DNA of 33,724 bases from JAOUEA01 sp035550775 (GCA_035550775.1 DASZOO010000118.1:1-33724); one strand, 5' to 3'; shown: positions 7,172 through 15,505, counted from the stretch's first letter. Notes: generated from the sequence alone by a model not told the origin. Made by a program: numbers and translations.

Positions 7172-7992
7172 TCGGGGTCGGCGGCCCTCGGGCCGTGCTC
7201 GCCGAGCTGCCAGAGCAGCCGGTTCATGCCGCGGGTTCCGCGTTCACGAACCGTGCGCACGCGGTCGAGGTCGAGCACCTCGCTGATGAGCTCCTCGCCC
7301 GAGCTCCCCTCGAACAGCACGCGGCCCTCGGGGTCGACGCCGATGGATCGTCCGCCGCCGACGTCGAGCGCGCCGTTCACGTTCAGCACGTAGCACTGGT
7401 TCGCGATCGCGTTCGCGCGAGCGAGCACCAGCTCCTCCTCGCGGTCGGGCGTGCTCGTGAGCGTCGGGTGCAGCAGCACCTCCGCGCCGCCCAGGGCGAG
7501 CGAGCGAGGCACCTCCGGGAACCAGCCGTCGTAGCAGATCAGTATGCCGGCTCTGCCGATGCGCGGGAGGTCGACGACCGGCGCCGGCGCGGATCCGGGG
7601 GTCGTGCTCTCGAACGGCATCCACGGGAAGAGCTTGCGGTAGCTCACCGCCAGCCTCCCGTCGGGCGCGAACAGCAGGGCGGTGTTGTAGGTCCTACCTC
7701 CGGCAGCCTCGTAGATCGATCCTGCCTGGATCCAGCGACGGACGCGGCGTGCCACCGTGGCGATGCGCTCGGTGAGAGGCCCTGGCACGCGGTGACGGTT
7801 CTCCGCGATCGGCACGTGCGTGCGGAACGGCATCTCGCCGGCGAGGAACAGCTCGGGGAACAGGTAGAGCTGCGCCCTCGGGAACGATCCTCGGATCGTG
7901 CGCACCTCATCGACGAACTTCTCGAACGTGCCTTCGGGGTCCCCGCCGACCGGCGAGACCTGCGCACCGACGACGTGCAGGAGTCGCGTCAT
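7138..7992 (-). CDS. Carbon-nitrogen hydrolase (nitrilase superfamily)
   Basis: 284 aa cytoplasmic hydrolase of nitriles, amides or carbamoyl compounds. Seen: the full catalytic set of the superfamily, with Glu47 in 'FPELFLAG', Lys120 in 'YRKLFP', a second Glu128 in 'PFESTTPG' and the nucleophile Cys153 in 'ILICYDGWFPE'. Total length is normal for the catalytic domain. Start: ATG 7992 has TAGCGT 8 nt upstream and matches the family N terminus ('VVGAQVSPVGGD'). A longer frame to 8079 would add a basic, low-complexity leader and overlap kamA, so I reject it. The substrate class (amidase, nitrilase or N-carbamoyl hydrolase) is not readable. Its last 34 bases overlap the convergent exported-protein gene. 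Confidence 0.9.
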   Translation of the reverse strand: MTRLLHVVGAQVSPVGGDPEGTFEKFVDEVRTIRGSFPRAQLYLFPELFLAGEMPFRTHVPIAENRHRVPGPLTERIATVARRVRRWIQAGSIYEAAGGRTYNTALLFAPDGRLAVSYRKLFPWMPFESTTPGSAPAPVVDLPRIGRAGILICYDGWFPEVPRSLALGGAEVLLHPTLTSTPDREEELVLARANAIANQCYVLNVNGALDVGGGRSIGVDPEGRVLFEGSSGEELISEVLDLDRVRTVRERGTRGMNRLLWQLGEHGPRAADPDYRALRRRRNT

Positions 7993-8000
7993 GGTCGGCA

Positions 8001-8006
8001 ACGCTA
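8001..8006 (-). promoter_or_regulatory. -10 hexamer for leaderless nitrilase-family gene
   Basis: TAGCGT on the minus strand is 8 nt before the ATG, with no Shine-Dalgarno. It suggests that the hydrolase is transcribed independently of the upstream kamA-like gene, although both share a strand. Confidence 0.5.
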
Positions 8007-8035
8007 GCAGCGACCGTCGAGGTCGGCTTCGCCGG

Positions 8036-9520
8036 TCAGACCGACGCCGGCTCGCCAGCGCTCGGAGTGCCGAGCTCACCTGCCGAGGGCTCGACCGGTG
8101 CCGGAGGCTCGATCCAACGCGCGTCGGGAAGGCCGTTCGCGATCTGCTCCCGCCACCACTGCTGCCCTGCCTCGGGCAACGTGTAGATCGGGTCGAAGTA
8201 CACGTACTCGCGGCTGAGCGCCTCGGGGTCGTCGAACTCGATGCCGGTGCGGTAGTTCTTCGTCCACGTCGAGATGCCGCGTTCTCGGTCGTAGGTCTCG
8301 AGCATGTGCACCCACCGCTTCCCGACGAACGGCACGTCGCAGATCACCCGCGGTGTGGCGAACCCCGGCATGTACCCGAGCAGCTGGTATTGCAGGTCTT
8401 GGGCCTCCGCCACGGAGGTCCGCCAGTGCTCGGCGTTGGGGATCATGTCGCACATGTAGAAGTAGTAGGGCATGATCTTCGCGTGATCGAGGAGCATGAA
8501 GCAGAGCTCCAGCAGATCGCCCGGTGAGGTGTTCACGCCGCGAAGCAGCACCCCCTGGTTGCGCACGTCGCGGAAGCCCGAGTCGAGCACCATCCGAGCC
8601 GCGTCGCCGACGAGTGGCGTCACCTGCTGGGCGCAGTTGACATGGGTGTGCAACGCGATGTCGACACCGCGTTCGTTCGCGCGGGCACCCATGCGCGCGA
8701 ACGCCTCCTTCACGTCGTCTTGCAGGAAGTGCTGGGGGATGCCCATCAGGCCCTTCGTCGCGAGGCGGATGTCGCGGATGTTCTCGATGTCGAGCAGCGA
8801 CATCACGAAGCCCTCGAGCCGCTTGATCGGCACGTTGGCCATGTCGCCACCGCTCACGACGACGTCGCGCACCTGCGGGGTCTTCCGCAGGTACTCGAGC
8901 ATCAGGTCCCAACGCTCGTTCTGCTTGACCTCGAACTTGTACTTGAGCACCTGGAGCGTGTCGTTGCCGACCAGATCCATGCGCGTGCAGTGACCGCAGT
9001 ACTGCGGGCACGTCGGGATCAGCTCGGCGAGCACCTTGGTCGGGTAGCGGTGCGTCAGTCCCTCGACGGCCCACATGTCGGCTTCGTGCAGCGAGTCCCG
9101 GGAGGCCATCGGATGCGATGCCCACTCCGTCTCCCGGTCGCTGAACGCCGGCGCCATATACCGGCGGACGCGGTCGTTGCGGAGGTCCTCGACCTCCATC
9201 GTGTTGATCATCTGGGGCGGGATCAGCATCGACATCGTCGCGCGCTCTTCCTGATCGCGCCGGATGTCCTCGAGCAGATCCTCGGTGAGGAAGCCGCCGA
9301 GCGCCTCGGAGAACTCCTTGAGGTTCTTCACCGAGTGGGCACGTTGCCACTGCGCCGACTCCCACTGCTCCTTGGCGACGTCGCGGTATCCGGGCAGGCG
9401 GGTCCAATCGGGCTCGACGTACTCCCGCTGCAGCGGATAGCGGAACGGCTGCTCCGTGGCATGGGCGATGGCCTCACGATGGGCGGGGCGGACGGTGCTC
9501 GGGTTGTCTGCGGGGCTCAC
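8036..9520 (-). CDS. Lysine 2,3-aminomutase-like radical SAM enzyme (KamA family)
   Basis: 494 aa PLP- and SAM-dependent aminomutase. Seen: the iron-sulfur motif CxxxCxxC at Cys171, Cys175 and Cys178 ('TCPQYCGHCTR') and 'SGGD' (223-226). Residues corresponding by motif to the lysine-binding aspartates of Clostridium lysine 2,3-aminomutase are present: Asp358 ('YMCDM', cf. YVCDL) and Asp395 ('ICDVP', cf. VVDAP). Lys401 in 'FVGKRW' is the likely PLP lysine (cf. GGGGK). Alpha-lysine or a close analogue is therefore a reasonable substrate. The protein is longer than the roughly 415-residue classical enzyme, mainly by an N-terminal extension. The GTG start has a near-perfect AGGAGGT 6 nt upstream (9527-9533). 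No acetyltransferase (AblB) for N-acetyl-beta-lysine osmolyte synthesis is adjacent, so the role is open. The upstream region carries palindromes and repeats. Confidence 0.9.
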   Translation of the reverse strand: MSPADNPSTVRPAHREAIAHATEQPFRYPLQREYVEPDWTRLPGYRDVAKEQWESAQWQRAHSVKNLKEFSEALGGFLTEDLLEDIRRDQEERATMSMLIPPQMINTMEVEDLRNDRVRRYMAPAFSDRETEWASHPMASRDSLHEADMWAVEGLTHRYPTKVLAELIPTCPQYCGHCTRMDLVGNDTLQVLKYKFEVKQNERWDLMLEYLRKTPQVRDVVVSGGDMANVPIKRLEGFVMSLLDIENIRDIRLATKGLMGIPQHFLQDDVKEAFARMGARANERGVDIALHTHVNCAQQVTPLVGDAARMVLDSGFRDVRNQGVLLRGVNTSPGDLLELCFMLLDHAKIMPYYFYMCDMIPNAEHWRTSVAEAQDLQYQLLGYMPGFATPRVICDVPFVGKRWVHMLETYDRERGISTWTKNYRTGIEFDDPEALSREYVYFDPIYTLPEAGQQWWREQIANGLPDARWIEPPAPVEPSAGELGTPSAGEPASV

Positions 9521-9526
9521 GGGGCC

Positions 9527-9533
9527 ACCTCCT
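9527..9533 (-). promoter_or_regulatory. Strong ribosome binding site of the kamA-like gene
   Basis: AGGAGGT on the minus strand lies 6 nt before a GTG and decides this start. It is among the best Shine-Dalgarno sequences in the window and contrasts with the many starts here that lack one. Confidence 0.75.
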
Positions 9534-9585
9534 GCGTACGCTCGGTGGGCGTCTAGGGCGCAGGGACGCCGACGTTCGATCGAGA

Positions 9586-9600
9586 GCTATCCAGGATAGC
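9586..9600. promoter_or_regulatory. Perfect palindrome upstream of the kamA-like gene
   Basis: GCTATCC-A-GGATAGC is a 7-bp perfect inverted repeat with a one-base centre, about 65 bases upstream of the GTG. On the minus strand it contains TATCCT, a possible -10, so a dimeric regulator bound here could block the promoter. Confidence 0.5.
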
Positions 9601-9646
9601 CGAAGGATGTCCGGTGGAGCACGCTCGAAACCGAAGGATATTCGGT
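9600..9646. repeat. Two copies of a 16-bp imperfectly palindromic repeat
   Basis: CCGAAGGATGTCCGGT (9600-9615) and CCGAAGGATATTCGGT (9631-9646) share 14 of 16 bases. They start 31 bases apart, about three helical turns. Each has CCGAA / (T/C)CGG arms. They adjoin the 15-bp palindrome and lie in the only non-coding stretch upstream of the kamA-like gene. Confidence 0.5.
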
Positions 9647-9665
9647 TCGGGGCGATGGCGGTCGG

Positions 9666-9941
9666 TCAGCGCCGGCCGCCGCCACGCCGGTTGTCGTCGC
9701 GGCGTGGACGGCGTTCGATACGGACCTCGGGCGCTGCCTTCGGCAGGCGCGCCTTCAGGGGCGCGTGGCCCGTGCGCTCGAACGTGACCATCACGTGGTC
9801 GGTGCGCTGCTGTCGGTCGAGCTCGCGCCAGCCGTTGGCGAGCAGATGCTTCTGCCGGTTCGAGGCGGTCTTGCGGAGTCTGTCGGTGCCGGGCACCTTC
9901 ACGTACAAGCGCTCGTGCAGGATCTCTCGGTAATCAGCCAT
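9666..9941 (-). CDS. Small basic protein of unknown function
   Basis: 91 aa, function not recognised. Seen: an ordered-looking N-terminal region ('YREILHERLYVKVPGTDRLRKTASNRQKHLLANGW', residues 4-38, read as adjoining pieces), a middle with 'DHVMVTFERTG', and an Arg/Gly-rich tail ('RRDDNRRGGGRR') typical of disordered nucleic-acid-contacting ends. The net charge is strongly positive. A TACCCT hexamer 8 nt before the ATG gives a leaderless start like those of several neighbours, which supports expression. It is upstream of the kamA-like gene on the same strand, 145 bases away. Nucleic-acid binding is only a guess from composition. Confidence 0.65.
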   Translation of the reverse strand: MADYREILHERLYVKVPGTDRLRKTASNRQKHLLANGWRELDRQQRTDHVMVTFERTGHAPLKARLPKAAPEVRIERRPRRDDNRRGGGRR

Positions 9942-9949
9942 GTCGGCAC

Positions 9950-9955
9950 AGGGTA
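9950..9955 (-). promoter_or_regulatory. -10 hexamer for the 91-aa protein
   Basis: TACCCT on the minus strand is 8 nt before the ATG, and no Shine-Dalgarno is present between them. Confidence 0.5.
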
Positions 9956-10010
9956 GCAGGCGTCAAGACGCCCCCGGCCTGCGCCGATAGCAGGGGAGAT
10001 GGAGGCTCCC

Positions 10011-12275
10011 ATGGCTCGGGGTGAGGCCGTGCTGGGCGCGGACGCCTTCGCGGCGGAGACGTTGCGTCGGGGGGACGGCGACACCGCAGATCGGCTGCAC
10101 GAGGTGCTCTCGCACCTCGGTGCCGCCGTGGGCGTGTCCCGAGCCTATTTGTTCCAGAACGTCCGAGACCCACAGGGCCGACTGTGGATGGACCTGCTCG
10201 CGGAGTGGGACGCCCCGGGCATCGCCCCCCTCTTCGAGGACCCCGGCAACCACCTCCACCCCTACACACCGACGTTCACGCGGCGTATCGAGCGGTACTG
10301 GCGGGGCGAGGAGCTGCCCGAGCCCGTTCGAACGATGCCGGAGGCCGAGCGCGAGGTACTCGAGCGCGAGGGTGTTCGATCGACGCTGACGGTGCCGGTG
10401 TTCGTGCACGACGAGTGGTGGGGGTACGTCGGCTTCGACGATTGCGACGACGAACGGGTCTGGAGCGCGTCCGAGGTCGACGCATTGCGAGCGATCGCTG
10501 GGGCGCTCGGCGTGTCCTTCGGCCGAGAGGTGATCGAGGGGGAGGAACGCCTCGAGGAGGATCGCTACCGGTCGATGGTCGAGCACGGACCGGCGGTGAG
10601 CTACATCGATGCTACCGACGACAACGCGTCCACGATCTTCATCAGTCCGCAGATCGAGGCCCTACTCGGGTACTCCCCGAAGGAGTGGACCGACGACGAG
10701 GAGCTGTGGCCCGCGTTGCTGCACCCCGACGACCGAGCGCGGGCTCTGGCCGAGAACGAACGGCACAACGAGACCGGGGAGCCGTTCAGCTTGGAGTACC
10801 GGATGTTCCACCGCGACGGGCACGTGGTCTGGGTTCACGACGAGGCCAAGATCGTGCGGGATGAACGTGGCGTTCCTCGGTTCTCCCACGGTGTGATCAT
10901 GGATATCTCCGAGCGTAAGCGCGGTGAGGAGAACGTGGCGTTCCTCGCCTACCACGACGAGCTCACCGGACTGCCCAGCCGGTCGATGTTCGATGAGCTG
11001 CTCGATCTGTCGATCGCGCGCGCTCGCCGGCACGACGGAGCCGTAGCGGTGATCGCGGTCGATGTCGACGACTTCCGGCTCGTGAACGATTCCCTCGGTC
11101 ACGCGAGCGGTGACGAGGTGCTCAAGGTGGTCGCCGATCGACTCCGCGAGGCGTCACGCGAGACCGACCTGGTCGCACGCCGCGGCGGCGACCAGTTCCT
11201 GATGCTGATGGCGGACCTCGATCGCGATTCGGGTGGCGAGATGGAGGCCGCCGTCGTGCGAGCCGAGACGACGGCTCGACGCGTTCGGGACGCGATGATC
11301 GCGCCCATCTCGATCGCCGGCACGGAGATCTACGTCTCGGTGAGCATGGGTATCAGCCTGTTCCCTCAGGATGCGGAGGACGCCAACGACCTGCAGCGCA
11401 ATGCGGAAGCGGCGATGTACGAGTCCAAGAAGGCCGGGCCGGGTGGGTTCGCGATCTCGGCGAGAGGCGCGTCGGACTCGAGCGCGAAGCTGCAGTTCGT
11501 CACCCGGTTGCGCAAGGCCGTTGACAGCCAGCGCTGGACCCTGCACTACCAGCCGGTGATCGAGCTCGCATCGGGCCGCATGGTGGGAGTGGAGGCGCTG
11601 ATCCGCTGGATCGAGCCCGATGGCACGATGGTGCCGCCGAACGAGTTCATCCCGCTCGCGGAGGAACTGGGGCTGATCGAGCTGATCGGTGACTGGGTCG
11701 TGCGGGAGCTCGTGTACCAAGCGCAGGCATGGTGTGAGCTCGACATCGACCTCGAGATCGGCTTCAACCTCTCGCCCCGCCAGTTCTGGCAGCCTGATCT
11801 CGCCGCCCGCATCCTGACCCGGATCGTCGACGGCGGTGTCGACCCGGCACGGGTCCTGGTCGAGATCACCGAGAGCTCGGCCATGATGGATCCCGACCGC
11901 GCTCAGGAGATCCTCTGGGAGCTGCACCGAGGCGGCCTGCGCATCGCGATCGACGACTTCGGCACCGGGTATTCCTCGTTGTCGAGGCTCCGCGAGATGC
12001 CGGTCGACGTGCTGAAGATCGACCGGTCGTTCGTGAGCGGGGTGGGGGCCGACGAGCAGTCCGCGAGCATCGTCGGCGCCTTCCTGGAGCTCGCGCGTGG
12101 GCTCGGCATGACCACGCTCGCGGAAGGCATCGAAACCGTCGAGGAGCTCGGGTTCCTTCGCGAGCGTGAGTGCATGCTCGGACAGGGGTTCCTCTTCTCG
12201 AAGCCAGTGCCGCCGGAGGAGATCATCGCGTACGCGTTCGGGGGAGTGCCTCTCGCTCAGCCGGCGAAACGGTAG
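10011..12275 (+). CDS. GAF-PAS-GGDEF-EAL protein with degenerate GGDQF; probable c-di-GMP phosphodiesterase
   Basis: 754 aa soluble signalling protein. Domains in order: a GAF-like sensor (about 20-180, 'RAYLFQNV' to 'IAGALGVSFG'), a PAS domain (about 185-305, ending 'MDISERK'), GGDEF (about 315-475) and EAL (about 495-745). The cyclase signature reads GGDQF (392-396), so the fourth-position Glu normally involved in metal binding and catalysis is Gln. The inhibitory RxxD site (RETD) five residues upstream is kept. The EAL domain keeps EAL (528-530), 'FNLSPRQ', 'EITES', the double Asp (648-649) in 'DDFGTG', 'LKIDRSF' and 'LAEGIET', so phosphodiesterase activity is likely and GTP or c-di-GMP binding by GGDQF may be regulatory. 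No membrane segment is visible. GGAGG 5 nt before ATG 10011 decides this start over ATG 9999. A paralogue lies at 15502-17820. Confidence 0.92.
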   Translation: MARGEAVLGADAFAAETLRRGDGDTADRLHEVLSHLGAAVGVSRAYLFQNVRDPQGRLWMDLLAEWDAPGIAPLFEDPGNHLHPYTPTFTRRIERYWRGEELPEPVRTMPEAEREVLEREGVRSTLTVPVFVHDEWWGYVGFDDCDDERVWSASEVDALRAIAGALGVSFGREVIEGEERLEEDRYRSMVEHGPAVSYIDATDDNASTIFISPQIEALLGYSPKEWTDDEELWPALLHPDDRARALAENERHNETGEPFSLEYRMFHRDGHVVWVHDEAKIVRDERGVPRFSHGVIMDISERKRGEENVAFLAYHDELTGLPSRSMFDELLDLSIARARRHDGAVAVIAVDVDDFRLVNDSLGHASGDEVLKVVADRLREASRETDLVARRGGDQFLMLMADLDRDSGGEMEAAVVRAETTARRVRDAMIAPISIAGTEIYVSVSMGISLFPQDAEDANDLQRNAEAAMYESKKAGPGGFAISARGASDSSAKLQFVTRLRKAVDSQRWTLHYQPVIELASGRMVGVEALIRWIEPDGTMVPPNEFIPLAEELGLIELIGDWVVRELVYQAQAWCELDIDLEIGFNLSPRQFWQPDLAARILTRIVDGGVDPARVLVEITESSAMMDPDRAQEILWELHRGGLRIAIDDFGTGYSSLSRLREMPVDVLKIDRSFVSGVGADEQSASIVGAFLELARGLGMTTLAEGIETVEELGFLRERECMLGQGFLFSKPVPPEEIIAYAFGGVPLAQPAKR

Positions 12276-12323
12276 CGCACGGGCGCTCGAGCAGCGAAGC
12301 CGGCGCGCACGGGGAACGACTTC

Positions 12324-14162
12324 CTATCGCAGCTCCTGCCGGATGCGATCGGCGATCGACGCCGCGTCGATGCCGGCCCAGGTCCGCAGCTCGTCAGGGG
12401 TGCCGGAGCCCGGCATGTCTCGGATGCCCAGCTTCACGACGCGACCGGTGAGCGTTCCCGTCTCGGCGAGCGCGTCGAGCACGGCATCGCCCAGCCCCCC
12501 CTCGACGCGGTGGTCTTCGACCACGACGACCAGTCCGGTCTGTTCGAGAGCCTGACGCAGCGTGTCGCGATCGATCGGCTTCACGCAGTATGCGTCGATC
12601 ACCCGAACCGACATCCCATCCGATGCGAGTGCATCGGCCGCCGCGAGGCTCTCGCGCAGCGTGACCCCCGCCCCCACCAGGGTGGCGACGTCGTCGTCGG
12701 AGCTGCGCAACGTCTTGGACCCTCCGATCGGGAACTCCTGGTCGGCGTCGTAGATCACCGGTGTCGCCTCGCGGGTGGTTCGCATGTACGAGATGCCGGG
12801 GAGATCGCACATCGACGCCACGAGCTTCACGGTCGCGGTTCCGTCGGCCGGATAGAGCACGGTCGACGAGTGCAGTGCCCTGAACATCGCGAGGTCCTCG
12901 ACGGCCATCTGGGAGGGGCCGTCCTCTCCGATCGACACGCCGGCGTGCGATCCGCACAGGCGGAGGGAGGCTCGGCTGATCGCCCCCATGCGCACCTGGT
13001 CGTAGGCGCGAGTGAGGAACGCCCCGAAGGTCGCCGCGAACGCGGTCTTGCCGAGGACCTGCAGTCCCGTCTGAGCGCCGACGAGGGCTTGCTCAGCGAT
13101 GTACATCTCGATGAAGCGCTCCGGGGCGACGGCCTGGAAGTCCTCGGTGTGCGTGGAGTTGCCGACCTCGCCGTCCATCACCACCAGGTCCGGGCGGTGT
13201 CCCGCGAGCCATGCGAGCGCCTCGCCGAACGCCTTCCTGGTCGGGATCGGCTCGGTGTACACGGGGGCCGGTTCTGCGCGCAGCTCACCAAGCTCCAAGG
13301 GCTTGATGTCGGGAGGCGAGGGTGGTCTGACGGTCAACGACCGGATACCGCCGAGCTCCTCGATCGCCTGCGCGGCCTGGTCCCGCGACAAGGCCTTGCC
13401 GTGCCAGCCCTCTTGGTCGGCCAGGAACGAGACCCCGTGACCCTTCTCGGTGCGCGCCACGATCAACGCGGGTCCGTCGGTGTCGATCGCATCGATGAAG
13501 GCCGAGTCGATCGCCGCGACGTCGTGCCCGTCGATCTCGATCGTGCGCCAGCCGTAGGACTGCGCGCGTCGAGCGAACAGGTCCCCGTTCCACTCGTGCA
13601 TCGTCGGACCACGCTGGCCCAGTCGGTTCATGTCGAGGATCGCCACGAGGTCCTCGGTCTGGTGGAACGCCGCTGCCTCCATGGCCTCCCAGACCGAACC
13701 CTCGGAAGCTTCCGAGTCGCCCACGAGCACGAACACCCGGCCGCCGGTGCCGTCCAGACGCATCGCGAGCGCCATGCCGAGCCCGACGGCGAGCCCCTGG
13801 CCGAGGGAGCCGGTGGCGACGTCGACCCAGGGGAGCTCGGGCACCGGCGCGGGATGCCCCTGGATCGGCGACCCGAAGCGCCGCAGCGTGAGCAGCTCCT
13901 CGTCGGAGATCGCGCCGATCGCCTTCAGGGTCGCGTACAGAGCGGGCGCGGCGTGTCCCTTGGACATCACGAACCGGTCGTTCGCCGGCGATCTCGGATC
14001 CTCGACGTCGTACCGCAGGTGGCTCGCGTACAGCACGGCCAGCAGGTGCGCGCACGACAGCGACGACGTCGGATGGCCCGAGCCTGCCTCGGTCGTGCAA
14101 CGGATGCTGTCGACACCGATCTGTGCGGCGAGGTCGTTCCAGAGCTGGATCCGGTCGTCCAT
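12324..14162 (-). CDS. tkt: Transketolase, single-chain short type
   Basis: 612 aa thiamine-diphosphate enzyme of the non-oxidative pentose phosphate pathway, moving two-carbon units between sugar phosphates. Seen: 'GSGHPTSSLS' with His30, 'SKGHAAPALYA' (about 67-77), 'TGSLGQGL' (118-125), the diphosphate motif 'GDSEASEG' (149-156) ending with 'DMNRLGQ' (177-183), and a pyrimidine-binding half with 'EDGPSQMAVEDLAMFRAL'. The roughly 610-residue length and the NRLGQ and GPSQMA motifs resemble the shorter animal-type transketolases rather than the roughly 660-residue E. coli TktA form. It is complete in one chain, unlike the split archaeal type. GGGGGAG precedes the ATG by a few bases, and TACGCT at 14206-14211 is a plausible -10. 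It is convergent with the GGDEF-EAL gene and divergent from the helicase. Confidence 0.95.
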   Translation of the reverse strand: MDDRIQLWNDLAAQIGVDSIRCTTEAGSGHPTSSLSCAHLLAVLYASHLRYDVEDPRSPANDRFVMSKGHAAPALYATLKAIGAISDEELLTLRRFGSPIQGHPAPVPELPWVDVATGSLGQGLAVGLGMALAMRLDGTGGRVFVLVGDSEASEGSVWEAMEAAAFHQTEDLVAILDMNRLGQRGPTMHEWNGDLFARRAQSYGWRTIEIDGHDVAAIDSAFIDAIDTDGPALIVARTEKGHGVSFLADQEGWHGKALSRDQAAQAIEELGGIRSLTVRPPSPPDIKPLELGELRAEPAPVYTEPIPTRKAFGEALAWLAGHRPDLVVMDGEVGNSTHTEDFQAVAPERFIEMYIAEQALVGAQTGLQVLGKTAFAATFGAFLTRAYDQVRMGAISRASLRLCGSHAGVSIGEDGPSQMAVEDLAMFRALHSSTVLYPADGTATVKLVASMCDLPGISYMRTTREATPVIYDADQEFPIGGSKTLRSSDDDVATLVGAGVTLRESLAAADALASDGMSVRVIDAYCVKPIDRDTLRQALEQTGLVVVVEDHRVEGGLGDAVLDALAETGTLTGRVVKLGIRDMPGSGTPDELRTWAGIDAASIADRIRQELR

Positions 14163-14205
14163 CGTCTCCCCCTGTCGACCATTCGGAACCTCGTGGATGC
14201 CGGGA

Positions 14206-14211
14206 AGCGTA
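14206..14211 (-). promoter_or_regulatory. -10 hexamer for transketolase
   Basis: TACGCT on the minus strand lies 43 nt before the ATG, leaving a short leader with a GGGGGAG ribosome site (14166-14172). No convincing -35 is visible. Confidence 0.4.
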
Positions 14212-14281
14212 CCGAGCGCGTGTGGTCGGTCGCCATCGAAGGAACGACGACGAGGCTGCCTTCGAGCTCCGGAGGAACCGT

Positions 14282-14287
14282 TACCCT
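14282..14287 (+). promoter_or_regulatory. -10 hexamer for the DEAD-box helicase
   Basis: TACCCT is 9 nt before the ATG at 14297. The sequence between is TCGGTGCAG, without a clear Shine-Dalgarno, which is consistent with a leaderless or near-leaderless mRNA. Confidence 0.45.
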
Positions 14288-14296
14288 TCGGTGCAG

Positions 14297-15505
14297 ATGA
14301 GCAGCTCCACCCCCACGTTCCACGATCTCGGTGTCTCCGACGCCGTCGTCGACACGCTCGCCGCCCGTGGCATCGAGGCGCCGTTCCCGATCCAGGTCAT
14401 GGTCATCGAGGACGCCACGGCCGGGCGCGACACCTTGGCGAAGTCGAAGACCGGATCGGGCAAGACGCTCGGGTTCGCGATCCCGATCGTCGAACAGCTC
14501 GATCCCGAGTCTCGGCGTCGCCCCGAGGCGCTCGTGCTCGTGCCCACCCGCGAGCTCGCAACGCAGGTGCGCGACGACTTCGCCGACATCGCCAGGGCGA
14601 AGCACCTGAAGGTGAAGGCGGTCTACGGCGGCACTCGCGTCAGCGAGCAGTCCAAGGGGGTCGGGGACGTCCACATCTTGATCGCGACGCCGGGACGCCT
14701 CGACGATCTGGCTCAGCGCAAGATGGTGCGCCTCGACGGCGTGCGCATCTTCGTGCTCGACGAGGCAGACCGCATGCTCGACATGGGCTTCCAGCCGCAG
14801 GTCGATCGCATCGTGCGGCGGCTGCCGAGGGAACGACAGACGATGTTCTTCTCCGCCACGCTCGACGGAGCGGTCGGGCGCATCGCCGAGGTGTACACGC
14901 GGAACCCCGTCCGTCACGAGATCGAATCCGACAGCCAGACCGTCGAGGAAGCCGACCATCGCTTCGTCCCGGTGGGGGCCCACCAGAAGCTCTCGAAGCT
15001 GATCGAGCTCGCGCGGGATGAGGAGCCCGACGGGCTCACGCTCGTGTTCGTGAACACGAAGCGGGCCGTCGACTCGCTCGCGCGGCAGCTGCGGGGCCAG
15101 GGTGTGCCCGCCGTCACGATGCACGGTGACATGACCCAGCAGGCCCGTGAACGGGCGCTGCGGCGGTTCGAGGACAAGCACGTCGGTGTGTTGATCGCGA
15201 CCGATGTGGCCGCCCGAGGCCTCGACCTCGACGACATCACCCTCGTCGTCAACTACGACCCGCCGCAAGATGACAAGGGGTTCGTCCACCGGGTCGGTCG
15301 CACGGCTCGAGCGGGCAAAGGGGGCACGAGCGTCACGCTGGTGACCCCCGACCAGCTGGGTGACGTGAGCCGCATGGCTGCCCGCCTCGACCTGCACGAG
15401 GAGTTCGAGCAGGAAGGCATGAAGGTGGCTCCGCCCCGCACGGTCTTCAGCGGCGGGGCGCGCGGGCGGCGGTCCGGCCTGCAGGGGCCGAAGCGCCGGC
15501 GTTAG
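14297..15505 (+). CDS. DEAD-box ATP-dependent RNA helicase
   Basis: 402 aa cytoplasmic RNA helicase. Seen in order: Q motif region ('PFPIQ', Gln33), motif I 'SKTGSGKT' (50-57; the first residue is Ser where Ala is usual), 'PTRELA', 'TPGR', the DEAD box Asp155-Glu-Ala-Asp158, motif III Ser186-Ala-Thr188, a second RecA domain with 'VFVNTKRAVDSLARQL', 'ATDVAARGLD' and motif VI 'HRVGRTAR' (331-338). The protein ends soon after the helicase core with a short basic Gly-rich tail ('GGARGRRSGLQGPKRRR'), so it is a minimal core enzyme without the long C-terminal domains of DeaD/CsdA. A role in cold adaptation, ribosome assembly or mRNA decay is typical of the family but cannot be chosen here. Its stop overlaps the stop of the convergent GGDEF-EAL gene (TTAG). 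Confidence 0.95.
   Translation: MSSSTPTFHDLGVSDAVVDTLAARGIEAPFPIQVMVIEDATAGRDTLAKSKTGSGKTLGFAIPIVEQLDPESRRRPEALVLVPTRELATQVRDDFADIARAKHLKVKAVYGGTRVSEQSKGVGDVHILIATPGRLDDLAQRKMVRLDGVRIFVLDEADRMLDMGFQPQVDRIVRRLPRERQTMFFSATLDGAVGRIAEVYTRNPVRHEIESDSQTVEEADHRFVPVGAHQKLSKLIELARDEEPDGLTLVFVNTKRAVDSLARQLRGQGVPAVTMHGDMTQQARERALRRFEDKHVGVLIATDVAARGLDLDDITLVVNYDPPQDDKGFVHRVGRTARAGKGGTSVTLVTPDQLGDVSRMAARLDLHEEFEQEGMKVAPPRTVFSGGARGRRSGLQGPKRRR

Noticed and set aside
9521..9665. Lysine riboswitch upstream of the kamA-like gene
   Set aside because: The intergenic region is too short (145 bases), and the short palindrome and repeats do not make the multi-helix lysine aptamer.
12276..12323. Terminator between the first GGDEF-EAL gene and transketolase
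   Set aside because: Only 4-bp stems and a repeated GCGCACGGG are visible, so there is no convincing hairpin.
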